DNA of 64,000 nt, from positions 30,126-94,125 of the forward strand of contig CAJUQO010000005.1 in assembly GCA_910588295.1 (NCBI GenBank), given 5' to 3'. The translations under genes were made by a program, and so were the position numbers. Positions 34,794 to 42,157 of this stretch are shown one piece after another. Each line of letters begins with the position of its first letter. The stretch's first letter is position 1. Below the pieces are notes generated by a model. It was not told where the DNA came from and searched no databases. It saw nothing but the letters and a program-made list of their open reading frames with translations. This DNA comes from an uncultured Lachnospiraceae bacterium (GTDB lineage Bacteria > Bacillota > Clostridia > Lachnospirales > Lachnospiraceae).

Positions 34794-35756
34794 ATGGGGG
34801 GCGGAAACCGGATGGCGCAGGTGGATGTGAAACAGTACGCAGCGACTGTAGTATATGGTATAGGGCAGTATTACGAAAGTATAAAGGCAGATTTGCTGCG
34901 GCATGTGCGGCCAGATTATCTCTGCGACGGAAAATGGGAAAACGGAGGGCCGGACAGTTATGGAGGCATACCGGTTATAAAAAAGGAGGATCTGTTTCGT
35001 TTGGATCATGTGCTGGTGATTGTCGCCGTGTCCGCCCCCTGGCTGAAGGACAGGATCAAAAGTGAGCTGGAAGCAAACGGGCTGCCGGTGGTACATGTGG
35101 ATGATATCATCGGTAAGCCGCGGGAGCTGACCGGGGCAATGCTGAAAGAGCTGTATCCGGGCGGTGTGTATCAGGATTTCTGGGGGAACCGTATTTATTT
35201 TGATCGGACGATTCCAGATCCAGTCAGAGTCACCTTTTTCGGAAAAAATAATGTGCTGACCCTCGGGCATGACATGACAGTAAGCCGGCTGTCCATAGTT
35301 TTTGGAACCGGCGGCGTTTGTGATATCGGGGACAATGCGGAGATTTTCGGTGCGTATTTTGCCGTTTCCGGAGCCAGGGTGAAGATAGGGAAAGAGGCCT
35401 TGTTTTCTACAGAGGTGGTGCTGAGAACCCATGACGGCCATCACATATTTGATGCGGATACCCATAAACGGGTGAATGTTCCTAAGGATATTATTTTGGG
35501 AGACCATGTGTGGGTCGGGTACAGGGCCATTCTTTTGCCCGGCGCACAGATCGGCCGTGGATCGGTGGTGGGAGCGGGCGCAGTTACCGCCGGGCAATTT
35601 GGCGAACATTTGATCCTTGCCGGTACCCCGGCAAAAGTGATCCGCGAGAATATATGCTGGAGCAGGGACGACACGGATTATTTTAATTATGATATTTTGG
35701 AGGAAGGGGTGTTGGGACAGGGAGAGCTGGAAAAGCAGTGCGGCATTATTTCATAG
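34794..35756 (+). CDS. Hexapeptide-repeat (left-handed beta-helix) acyltransferase with N-terminal Rossmann-like domain
   Basis: A 320-aa protein. The N-terminal part has VVYGIGQYYESIKADLL and VLVIVAVSAPWLKDRIKS. The C-terminal part is a left-handed beta-helix with hexapeptide repeats (GGVCDIGDNAEIFGAYF, then IILGDHVWVGYRAILLPGAQIGRGSVVGAGA) and the closing AGTPAKVIREN, as in sugar O- or N-acetyltransferases. The fusion resembles the PglD-like plan. It probably O-acetylates the polysaccharide using acetyl-CoA. ATG 34794 or ATG 34812 could be used. It is the last gene of the locus, followed by a strong terminator. Confidence 0.85.
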   Translation: MGGGNRMAQVDVKQYAATVVYGIGQYYESIKADLLRHVRPDYLCDGKWENGGPDSYGGIPVIKKEDLFRLDHVLVIVAVSAPWLKDRIKSELEANGLPVVHVDDIIGKPRELTGAMLKELYPGGVYQDFWGNRIYFDRTIPDPVRVTFFGKNNVLTLGHDMTVSRLSIVFGTGGVCDIGDNAEIFGAYFAVSGARVKIGKEALFSTEVVLRTHDGHHIFDADTHKRVNVPKDIILGDHVWVGYRAILLPGAQIGRGSVVGAGAVTAGQFGEHLILAGTPAKVIRENICWSRDDTDYFNYDILEEGVLGQGELEKQCGIIS

Positions 35757-35843
35757 GCCTGGTTTTTCACGGTGGCAATCACGATATAGAAAAAGTCCTG
35801 AGGCATAAGGCGGTGAATGAAAATCTGGTGGAAATTAAATTCG

Positions 35844-35875
35844 GGCCCGGAAAGCAGTTTCCGGGCCTGTTTATT
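35844..35875 (+). terminator. Rho-independent terminator closing the polysaccharide locus
   Basis: GGCCCGGAAA (35844-35853) pairs perfectly with TTTCCGGGCC (35858-35867) across a GCAG loop, followed by TGTTTATT. It lies 87 bp after the acyltransferase stop. The remainder of the gap to 36034 is AT-rich and presumably carries the sugar-transporter promoter, though I cannot fix the boxes. Confidence 0.85.
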
Positions 35876-36033
35876 ATCTGGTTGCAAAATCATTTGGAAT
35901 ACCATATGTAAGTCTTTTTAGAATTTATATTTTTGCAAAAGAATCTTTCTTTTTAAAACCATGCATTTCTTTCTTTACAAATGGACACGCTATAAAAAAC
36001 AATTGAAATTTTTCAGAAAGGAAGGCATACATC

Positions 36034-37365
36034 ATGAAGAAAAAAGCAAACCGCATCTTTCTTTTGTGCACCGCCCTGTGTATCCTGATCTCCTGCGCGG
36101 GCTGCGCAAAAAAGGAAGATAAGGGCTCCGTCTATTATCTGAATTTTAAGCCGGAAAGCGGCGCGGTATGGGAAAAAATTGCCGGGGAATATACCGAGGA
36201 GACCGGGGTGGAGGTAAAGGTAGTCACCGCCGCCGCCGGAACCTATGAGCAGACGCTGAAGTCTGAGATTGCCAAAAAGGAAGCGCCCACCCTTTTCCAG
36301 ATTAACGGCCCGGTAGGCTATCAGTCCTGGAAGGAGTACTGCGCGGATCTTAAAGATACGGAGCTGTACAGCTGGATGCTGGATAATGAACAGGCGATCC
36401 GGGACGGCGACGGCGTCTATGGCATCCCCTTTGCCCAGGAGGGCTACGGCATCATATATAATGACGCAATCATGCAGAAGTATTTTGCCCTGCCGGACAA
36501 AGCCGTGGATATCGGTTCTACCCAGGAGATCACGAGCTTTGCCACACTGAAAGCCGTGGTGGAGGATATGACGGCGAAAAAGGACGTCCTGGGGATCGAC
36601 GGCGTATTTGCCTCTACTTCCCTGAAACCCGGCGAAGACTGGCGCTGGCAGACCCATCTGGCCAATGTGGCCCTGACTGCCGAATACAGGGAGGACAATC
36701 TGACAGCCCCCGACGAGATAAAATTTACCTACAGTGAGAATTTCAAACAGATGTTCGACCTGTATCTGAATAATTCCTGTACGGAGCCCCAGATGCTGAG
36801 CTCCAAGTCCGTCAATGACTCCATGGCGGAGTTTGCCCTGGGCCGCGTGGCCATGGTACAGAACGGCAACTGGGGATGGGGCCAGATCCAGGAGGTGGAG
36901 GGCAACATGGTGTCCGAGGAAAATATTAAATTCCTTCCCATTTATATGGGGCTGCCGGGAGAAGAGAACCAGGGCCTGTGTATCGGAACGGAAAACTTCA
37001 TGTGTGTAAATGCGAAGGCCAGCGAGGCCGACAGGCAGGCCACCATTGATTTCATGGAGTGGCTGTTTAGCTCCGACGAGGGCAAGGCCCATGTGATCAA
37101 CGACCTGGGCTTTATCACGCCCTTCAAGACCTTCACCGAGGAGGAGCGTCCCACAGATCCATTGGCTCAGGAGGTACTGCGCTATATGGGTAATGCGGAC
37201 ATTCAAAATATCCCCTGGAATTTCACCACCATGCCCAGCCAGACCTGGAAGGATCATTTCGGCGCCGCCCTGCTGGAGTATGCCCAGGGCTCCAGGGAGT
37301 GGGAGCAGGTGGTCAGCGACATGGTTGCGGACTGGAAGACGGAGAAGGCCCACGGGGCGCAGTAG
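36034..37365 (+). CDS. Sugar ABC transporter substrate-binding lipoprotein
   Basis: A 443-aa lipoprotein of the extracellular solute-binding family 1. The signal ends in a lipobox (LISCAGC, Cys near 24). The N-lobe has VYYLNFKPESGAVWEKIAGE and PTLFQINGPVGYQSW, and the C-lobe has FALGRVAMVQNGNWGW and MCVNAKASEADRQATIDFME, as in oligosaccharide-binding proteins. AGGAAGG lies just upstream of the ATG. Two permease genes follow directly, so the three form a carbohydrate importer. No ATPase is encoded, which is usual for Firmicute importers that share a common MsmK-type ATPase. The GC-rich codon use differs from the polysaccharide locus. Confidence 0.93.
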   Translation: MKKKANRIFLLCTALCILISCAGCAKKEDKGSVYYLNFKPESGAVWEKIAGEYTEETGVEVKVVTAAAGTYEQTLKSEIAKKEAPTLFQINGPVGYQSWKEYCADLKDTELYSWMLDNEQAIRDGDGVYGIPFAQEGYGIIYNDAIMQKYFALPDKAVDIGSTQEITSFATLKAVVEDMTAKKDVLGIDGVFASTSLKPGEDWRWQTHLANVALTAEYREDNLTAPDEIKFTYSENFKQMFDLYLNNSCTEPQMLSSKSVNDSMAEFALGRVAMVQNGNWGWGQIQEVEGNMVSEENIKFLPIYMGLPGEENQGLCIGTENFMCVNAKASEADRQATIDFMEWLFSSDEGKAHVINDLGFITPFKTFTEEERPTDPLAQEVLRYMGNADIQNIPWNFTTMPSQTWKDHFGAALLEYAQGSREWEQVVSDMVADWKTEKAHGAQ

Positions 37366-37373
37366 GAGATCTT

Positions 37374-38216
37374 ATGCAAAAATCTTATAGACGGTATTTC
37401 CCGGTTTTTGCCCTGCCCACATGCGTCGCGTTCTTGATCGCGTTTCTGGCGCCCTTCCTTATGGGGATCGTGCTATCCTTCTGCCGGTTTACCACGGTGG
37501 TGGACGCCCGGTTCGTGGGACTGGAAAATTATCTGCGGGCCTTCGGGGACGGGGAATTTCTCCATGCCTTTGGTTTCACGGCTCTGTTTACGGTGGTGGC
37601 GGTGGTGACAATCAACGTGCTGGCTTTTGCCCTGGCCTACATTCTGACCCGGGGCATACGGGGGACAAATCTGTTCCGTACGGTATTTTTCATGCCGAAT
37701 CTGATCGGCGGCATCGTGCTGGGCTATATCTGGCAGCTTTTGTTAAACGGCGTACTGGCCCGGATCGGCGTTACGATCACCGCCGATCCGAAATACGGAT
37801 TTATGGGGCTGGTAATTCTGATGAACTGGCAGATGATCGGTTATATGATGATCATTTATATTGCGGGTATTCAGAATATTCCCGGAGATGTCATGGAGGC
37901 GGCCAGGATCGACGGGGCGAGCCGCGCCCAGACGCTGTTTCGCATCACGATCCCCATGGTGATGCCCTCCGTCACGATCTGTCTATTTCTGACACTGACC
38001 AATTCTTTCAAGCTGTTTGACCAGAACCTGGCCCTGACGGCGGGGGCGCCGGGAAAATCCACGGAGATGCTGGCCCTCAATATTTACAGTACCTTCTACG
38101 GCCGTAACGGCTGGGAGGGCGCGGGCCAGGCCAAGGCCGTGGTGTTTTTCCTGGTGGTGGCGCTGATCTCGCTGACTCAGCTGTATCTGACCAGGATGAG
38201 GGAGGTGGAGAACTGA
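37374..38216 (+). CDS. Sugar ABC transporter permease (MalF-like)
   Basis: About 280 aa with six predicted TM helices. The start ATG 37374 has TAGGAG about 7 bp upstream and lies 8 bp after the binding-protein stop. Membrane segments include CVAFLIAFLAPFLMGIVLS and TALFTVVAVVTINVLAFALAY. The EAA loop is VMEAARIDGASRAQTLFRIT, which docks the ATPase. It forms the channel with the permease at 38508. Its stop codon overlaps an ATG (TGATG at 38214) that begins a series of degenerate repeats before the next gene. Confidence 0.92.
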   Translation: MQKSYRRYFPVFALPTCVAFLIAFLAPFLMGIVLSFCRFTTVVDARFVGLENYLRAFGDGEFLHAFGFTALFTVVAVVTINVLAFALAYILTRGIRGTNLFRTVFFMPNLIGGIVLGYIWQLLLNGVLARIGVTITADPKYGFMGLVILMNWQMIGYMMIIYIAGIQNIPGDVMEAARIDGASRAQTLFRITIPMVMPSVTICLFLTLTNSFKLFDQNLALTAGAPGKSTEMLALNIYSTFYGRNGWEGAGQAKAVVFFLVVALISLTQLYLTRMREVEN

Positions 38217-38507
38217 TGGATATTACTGCGAAAAATGGAAAGACGCCGGGAGGAACAGGCGCCGGACGGAAACATGAATGCGGAAAATCCATGACTGCGT
38301 ATATAGAGATTAAAGAATCCCCCCGGGAGCAAAGAAGGAGCGGAAGCATAAAGGAAGAAGCCGGATGGCTGTTTGTGCGGAAATGAAAAGCTTCTCCAGA
38401 GAGCGGGAATGGGGGAGGAAAAGAGGAGGAAGCGGTATGGCTGTTTGTACAGAAATAAAATGTTTCTTCGGAGAACGTGCATGGAGCGGGAGCAGGGAGG
38501 AACAATG
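38216..38507 (+). repeat. Tandem degenerate copies of the second permease's 5' end
   Basis: Between the two permeases, ATG-led segments recur at 38216, 38291, 38365 and 38437, then the true start at 38508. The spacings are 75, 74, 72 and 71 bp. Their translations start MDITAKNGK, MTAYIEIKESPRE, MAVCAEMKSFSRE, MAVCTEIKCFFGE and MAAYTQIKEQPRE, so the last four are clearly related. The first two form a frame 38216-38386. The next two form a frame 38365-38509 whose TGA overlaps the real ATG. Each unit also carries a purine-rich, ribosome-binding-like stretch. This looks like serial duplication of the gene's start region. Confidence 0.75.
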
Positions 38508-39380
38508 ATGGCTGCCTATACACAAATAAAAGAGCAGCCCCGGGAACAGGAGGTTTCCCGGGGCGCGGGGATCGTGCTGACCGTGATCCTGACGATTTTG
38601 GCTGTACTTTTTTTGATCCCGGTGATCCTGGTGCTGATCAATTCCTTTAAAGGGAAGTTTTATATCAGCGACGCCCCCTTTGCCCTGCCCGGGGCCGATA
38701 CCTTCGTGGGGCTGGAGAATTATACCGGAGGTATTGCCAAAACCGGGTTTCTCTCGGCCATAGGTTACTCCCTGTGGATTACCGTTGCCTCGGTGGCGGT
38801 AATTGTGCTGTTAACGTCCATGACGGCCTGGTGGATCACCCGGGTGAAAGGATGGTTTTCCAGTATACTCTACTATCTGTTTGTATTTGCGATGATCGTG
38901 CCCTTTCAGATGGTGATGTTTCCCATGGTCAAGGTGGCCAACATGCTGTACCTGGACAATCCGGCGGGGATCATCCTGATCTATCTGGGCTTTGGCGCCG
39001 GGATGTCGGTATTTATGTTCTGTGGTTTTGTCAAGGCCATTCCCCTGTCTCTGGAGGAGGCGGCGATGATCGACGGCTGCGGCCCCATACAGATCTTTTT
39101 CCGGGTAGTCTGGCCGATCCTGCAGCCCACGGCCATTACCGTGGCAATCTTAAACGCCATGTGGATCTGGAACGACTACCTGCTGCCTTACCTGGTACTG
39201 GGCACCGATTACAAAACCATTCCCATCGCCGTCCAGTATCTTCAGGGCGGCTACGGCTCCATCGACATGGGAGCCATGATGGCCGTGCTGGTACTGGCAA
39301 TCATCCCGATCATACTTTTTTATCTGTTCTGCCAGAAATATATTATCAGCGGCGTGGCCGCGGGGGCGGTGAAAGGGTAG
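38508..39380 (+). CDS. Sugar ABC transporter permease (MalG-like)
   Basis: About 290 aa with six TM helices, beginning IVLTVILTILAVLFLIPVIL. The EAA loop is SLEEAAMIDGCGPIQIFFRV. MWIWNDYLLPYLVL and the end KYIISGVAAGAVKG are typical of MalG/UgpE-type permeases. ATG 38508 is preferred because GGGAGG (38495-38500) is 7 bp upstream; ATG 38505 is adjacent. An in-frame extension to the repeat region is rejected. The start is preceded by several degenerate copies of itself, so translation may be reached by re-initiation from upstream mini-frames. Confidence 0.92.
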   Translation: MAAYTQIKEQPREQEVSRGAGIVLTVILTILAVLFLIPVILVLINSFKGKFYISDAPFALPGADTFVGLENYTGGIAKTGFLSAIGYSLWITVASVAVIVLLTSMTAWWITRVKGWFSSILYYLFVFAMIVPFQMVMFPMVKVANMLYLDNPAGIILIYLGFGAGMSVFMFCGFVKAIPLSLEEAAMIDGCGPIQIFFRVVWPILQPTAITVAILNAMWIWNDYLLPYLVLGTDYKTIPIAVQYLQGGYGSIDMGAMMAVLVLAIIPIILFYLFCQKYIISGVAAGAVKG

Positions 39381-39456
39381 CGGACAGCCTCTCCCGCTCC
39401 TCCGCAATATAGTGCAAGAACAGGCAAATCTAAGTATAGCCCCTCCCCCTGATCCA

Positions 39457-39465
39457 TGCTATAAT
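39457..39465 (+). promoter_or_regulatory. Extended -10 promoter element before the hydroxy-acid oxidase gene
   Basis: TGC-TATAAT (39457-39465) is an extended -10 motif 26 bp upstream of the ATG at 39491. No clear -35 box is visible at the expected distance, which is normal for extended -10 promoters. Confidence 0.55.
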
Positions 39466-39490
39466 ACGGAAAAGCATGGAGGAGGACAAA

Positions 39491-40519
39491 ATGGAATATC
39501 AGGATATTTTACAGGGGGCAAAGGATAACATGGGCCCCTGCAAAGCCTGTCCGGTCTGCAACGGCATGGCATGCAAAAATCATATCCCCGGCCCGGGCGC
39601 CAAGGGAGTGGGCGATGTGGCGATACGTAATTATCAAAAATGGCAGGAGATCCGCGTGAATATGGATACCATTTGTGAGAATCTACCGGCGGATACATCT
39701 CTGGAGCTGTTCGGGGAGACGTACCGCTATCCGATTTTCGCCGCTCCGGTGGGGGCTATGAAGATGCATTACGGCGATAAGTACGACGATCTGGAGTACA
39801 ACGGGATTCTGATTCCCGCCTGCCGGGACGCGGGGATTGCCGCCTTCACCGGCGACGGGCTGAATGCCGAGGTGGTGCGCTCGGCGGCAAAAGCCATCGG
39901 GGCCAACGGCGGCTGCGGGATCCCCACGATCAAACCGTGGAACCGGCAGATGGTTTTTGAGAAGATTGATCTGGTCAAAGCGGCCGGAGCCAGGGCTATG
40001 GCCATGGATATCGACGCGGCGGGTCTGCCTTTCCTGAAAAATATGGAACCGCCGGCGGGCAGCAAGTCGGTGGAGGAGATGCGGGAGATCATCGATTATG
40101 CGGATATGCCCTTTATCGTGAAGGGGATTATGACCGTGCGGGGCGCAGTAAAGGCTATGGAGGCCGGGGCATCCGGTATCGTGGTATCCAATCACGGCGG
40201 AAGGGTGCTGGACCAGACGCCGGCCACGGCGGAGGTTCTCCCGGAAATCGCAGTGGCGGTGAAGGGCAAGATGAAGATCTTTGTGGACGGGGGTCTGCGC
40301 TCCGGTGTGGATATCTTCAAAGCCCTGGCCCTGGGAGCGGACGCGGTGCTGGTCGGACGGCCTTACGTGACGGCGGTCTACGGCGGCGGAGCCGAGGGCG
40401 TGAAGGCGTACACGGAGAAGCTGGGCGCAGAGCTTATGGACACCATGGCCATGTGCGGCGTCCATAAGCTGTCCGAGATCGACAGGACGATGATTTATGA
40501 AAAAAGCAGAATCCAATGA
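39491..40519 (+). CDS. FMN-dependent alpha-hydroxy-acid oxidizing protein
   Basis: About 342 aa, FMN-binding TIM barrel of the lactate/glycolate oxidase family. Visible features are MAMDIDAAGL, FIVKGIMTVRGAVKAMEAGASGIVVSNHGGRVLD (catalytic Lys and His-Gly-Gly region) and IFVDGGLRSGVDIFKALALGADAVLVGRPY (phosphate-binding). The N-terminus carries a Cys cluster (CKACPVCNGMACKN), characteristic of the clostridial branch of the family. ATG 39491 follows GGAGGAGG at about 5 bp; an in-frame ATG at 39476 lies upstream of this site. It probably oxidises a 2-hydroxy acid in the cytoplasm, but the substrate is not evident. It lies 14 bp upstream of galE. Confidence 0.9.
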   Translation: MEYQDILQGAKDNMGPCKACPVCNGMACKNHIPGPGAKGVGDVAIRNYQKWQEIRVNMDTICENLPADTSLELFGETYRYPIFAAPVGAMKMHYGDKYDDLEYNGILIPACRDAGIAAFTGDGLNAEVVRSAAKAIGANGGCGIPTIKPWNRQMVFEKIDLVKAAGARAMAMDIDAAGLPFLKNMEPPAGSKSVEEMREIIDYADMPFIVKGIMTVRGAVKAMEAGASGIVVSNHGGRVLDQTPATAEVLPEIAVAVKGKMKIFVDGGLRSGVDIFKALALGADAVLVGRPYVTAVYGGGAEGVKAYTEKLGAELMDTMAMCGVHKLSEIDRTMIYEKSRIQ

Positions 40520-40533
40520 GAGGAGAAAATAAC

Positions 40534-41550
40534 ATGAAAATTCTGGTTACAGGAGGCGCCGGTTATATCGGCAGCCATACGTGTGTGGAGCTTTTGAACA
40601 ACGGTTATGAGGTGGTGGTGCTGGACAACTTGAGCAACGCCAGCGAGGAAGCGCTGAGACGGGTGGAGAAGATCACGGGAAAGAGCCTGGATTTTTACAA
40701 GGGGGATATGCTGGACCGTACATACTGCGAAAAGATTTTTGCCGAGCATAAGATCGACGCGGTGATCCATTTTGCAGGCTTAAAAGCCGTAGGCGAGTCG
40801 GTGCAGAAGCCCTGGGAATATTACTATAACAATATTGCGGGGACGCTGGTGCTCTGCGACGTGATGCGCAAAGCCGGATGTAAGAACATCGTGTTCAGCT
40901 CTTCGGCCACCGTATACGGCGATCCCGCCTTTGTGCCGATCACCGAGGAATGCCCCAAGGGACAGATCACCAATCCCTATGGCCAGACCAAGGGTATGCT
41001 GGAGCAGGTGCTGACGGATCTCCATGTGGGCGATCCCGAGTGGAACGTGGTGCTACTGCGCTATTTTAATCCCATCGGCGCTCACGAGAGCGGCCTGATC
41101 GGCGAGGATCCCAAGGGGATCCCCAACAATCTGGTGCCCTACATCGCCCAGGTGGCCGTGGGCAAACGGGAATGCCTCCATGTGTTTGGCGACGACTATC
41201 CCACGCCGGACGGTACCGGCGTCCGGGATTACATCCATGTGGTGGATCTGGCCGTGGGCCATGTGCGGGCCCTGGAAAAGATGCAGAATACGAAGGGTGT
41301 GCTGGTCTATAATCTGGGCACCGGCAAGGGTTACAGCGTGCTGGATGTGCTCCATGCTTACGAGAAAGCCTGCGGCAAGACCCTATCCTACAAGGTGGAG
41401 CCGAGGCGCGCCGGGGACATCCCCACCTGCTACTCCGATCCCTCCAAGGCCGAAAAAGAGCTTGGCTGGACGGCGAAGCGGGATATCGAGGAGATGTGCG
41501 CCGATTCCTGGAAATGGCAGTCAATGAATCCGGACGGGTATGGGAAATAG
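40534..41550 (+). CDS. galE: UDP-glucose 4-epimerase
   Basis: A 338-aa short-chain dehydrogenase/reductase-family epimerase. It has the NAD-binding start ILVTGGAGYIGSHT, the catalytic Y-x3-K in NPYGQTKGMLEQV (about 149-153), the conserved LRYFNPIGAHESG and VRDYIHVVDLA, and the C-terminal RRAGDIPTCYSDPSKA. It interconverts UDP-glucose and UDP-galactose for the Leloir pathway and for glycan precursors, so it may serve both the sugar importer upstream and the surface polysaccharide locus. The ATG is preceded by GAGAGGAG and the gene is complete. Confidence 0.96.
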   Translation: MKILVTGGAGYIGSHTCVELLNNGYEVVVLDNLSNASEEALRRVEKITGKSLDFYKGDMLDRTYCEKIFAEHKIDAVIHFAGLKAVGESVQKPWEYYYNNIAGTLVLCDVMRKAGCKNIVFSSSATVYGDPAFVPITEECPKGQITNPYGQTKGMLEQVLTDLHVGDPEWNVVLLRYFNPIGAHESGLIGEDPKGIPNNLVPYIAQVAVGKRECLHVFGDDYPTPDGTGVRDYIHVVDLAVGHVRALEKMQNTKGVLVYNLGTGKGYSVLDVLHAYEKACGKTLSYKVEPRRAGDIPTCYSDPSKAEKELGWTAKRDIEEMCADSWKWQSMNPDGYGK

Positions 41551-41605
41551 TTTCTGCCAGGGTGCAGGATGTATAAAGAAATTGCAGAGTGCAGAGTTAA
41601 AATCA

Positions 41606-41923
41606 ATGTTGACGGAGCTGTCAGAAAAACTACAGGGTGTGTATCATGATAAATGAAAAGCCGTGATCCTGTAGGGGTCTGTTGCGCGTGGAACTGCCGA
41701 TAGTGGGTCTGATGTGGATATTCTGATTCTTGTGGATGGGGATGATCAGGTCTTGCGTTCTTTTGAAGATGGCCTGGGTGACGTTTCTACCGATATTTCC
41801 ATGAAATACTTTAAAGTATTTTCAATTGTAGACATCAGCTACCAAGAGTATATGAAATGGAGAAAAGTATATCCGTTCTACAAGAATGTATCAGAGGAAG
41901 GCGTAGTTCTTTATGCAGCTTGA
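41606..41923 (+). pseudogene. MNT-type nucleotidyltransferase antitoxin remnant with two in-frame stops
   Basis: Reading through from ATG 41606 gives a minimal nucleotidyltransferase with the diagnostic GSVARGTADSGSDVDILIL. Two stops interrupt it: a TGA at about 41654 and a TAG directly before GSVARG, where homologues have Leu-Tyr-Gly-Ser. After the stops the frame stays open to 41923. The antitoxins of MNT/HEPN modules add AMP to their toxin partner; here the protein cannot be made full-length. It overlaps the start of a truncated HEPN gene by 11 bp, as in intact modules. The TAG replaces a Tyr codon, so this is nonsense decay. Confidence 0.8.
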
Positions 41924-42032
41924 TGTAAAGACACTCTCCGGTTATCGGCTAAATCGTGCGAAAGAAGATTTGAGTGTTGCGGCCAGCAATTACAAGTCTG
42001 GTTTCTATAAGGCGGCTATAAACAGGTCTTAG
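41913..42032 (+). pseudogene. Truncated HEPN-domain toxin remnant
   Basis: An ATG at 41913 begins a 39-codon frame, MQLDVKTLSGYRLNRAKEDL and on to FYKAAINRS, then TAG. It matches the first helix of HEPN proteins, and the frame ends just before the region where the family's catalytic motif and YYA-F segment would be. The rest of the gene is missing. It is followed by a good terminator. Together with the upstream MNT remnant it marks a decayed toxin-antitoxin pair. Confidence 0.7.
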
Positions 42033-42056
42033 CATCTGATATAAGATCAAGATGTG

Positions 42057-42101
42057 CTGCCGCACCATTGGTTGTTTAGCCATTGATGCGGCAGTATTTT
42101 T
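42057..42101 (+). terminator. Rho-independent terminator
   Basis: CTGCCGCACCATTGG (42057-42071) pairs with CCATTGATGCGGCAG (42080-42094) at 13 of 15 positions across an 8-nt loop, followed by TATTTTT. It stops transcripts from the galE/MNT side before the convergent pyrG gene. Confidence 0.85.
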
Positions 42102-42157
42102 AATATCGCAGTATGAAAAAAGCGTTTTGCAAAGGGACTGGATTTTCGGTGAGAAGT

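Noticed and set aside
36013..37353. A 446-codon minus-strand frame opposite the sugar-binding protein gene
   Set aside because: The plus-strand product has a lipobox and family 1 motifs. The minus frame has no ribosome binding site or family.
38216..38507. A CRISPR array
   Set aside because: The units are degenerate copies with coding-like starts and no constant repeat with unique spacers.
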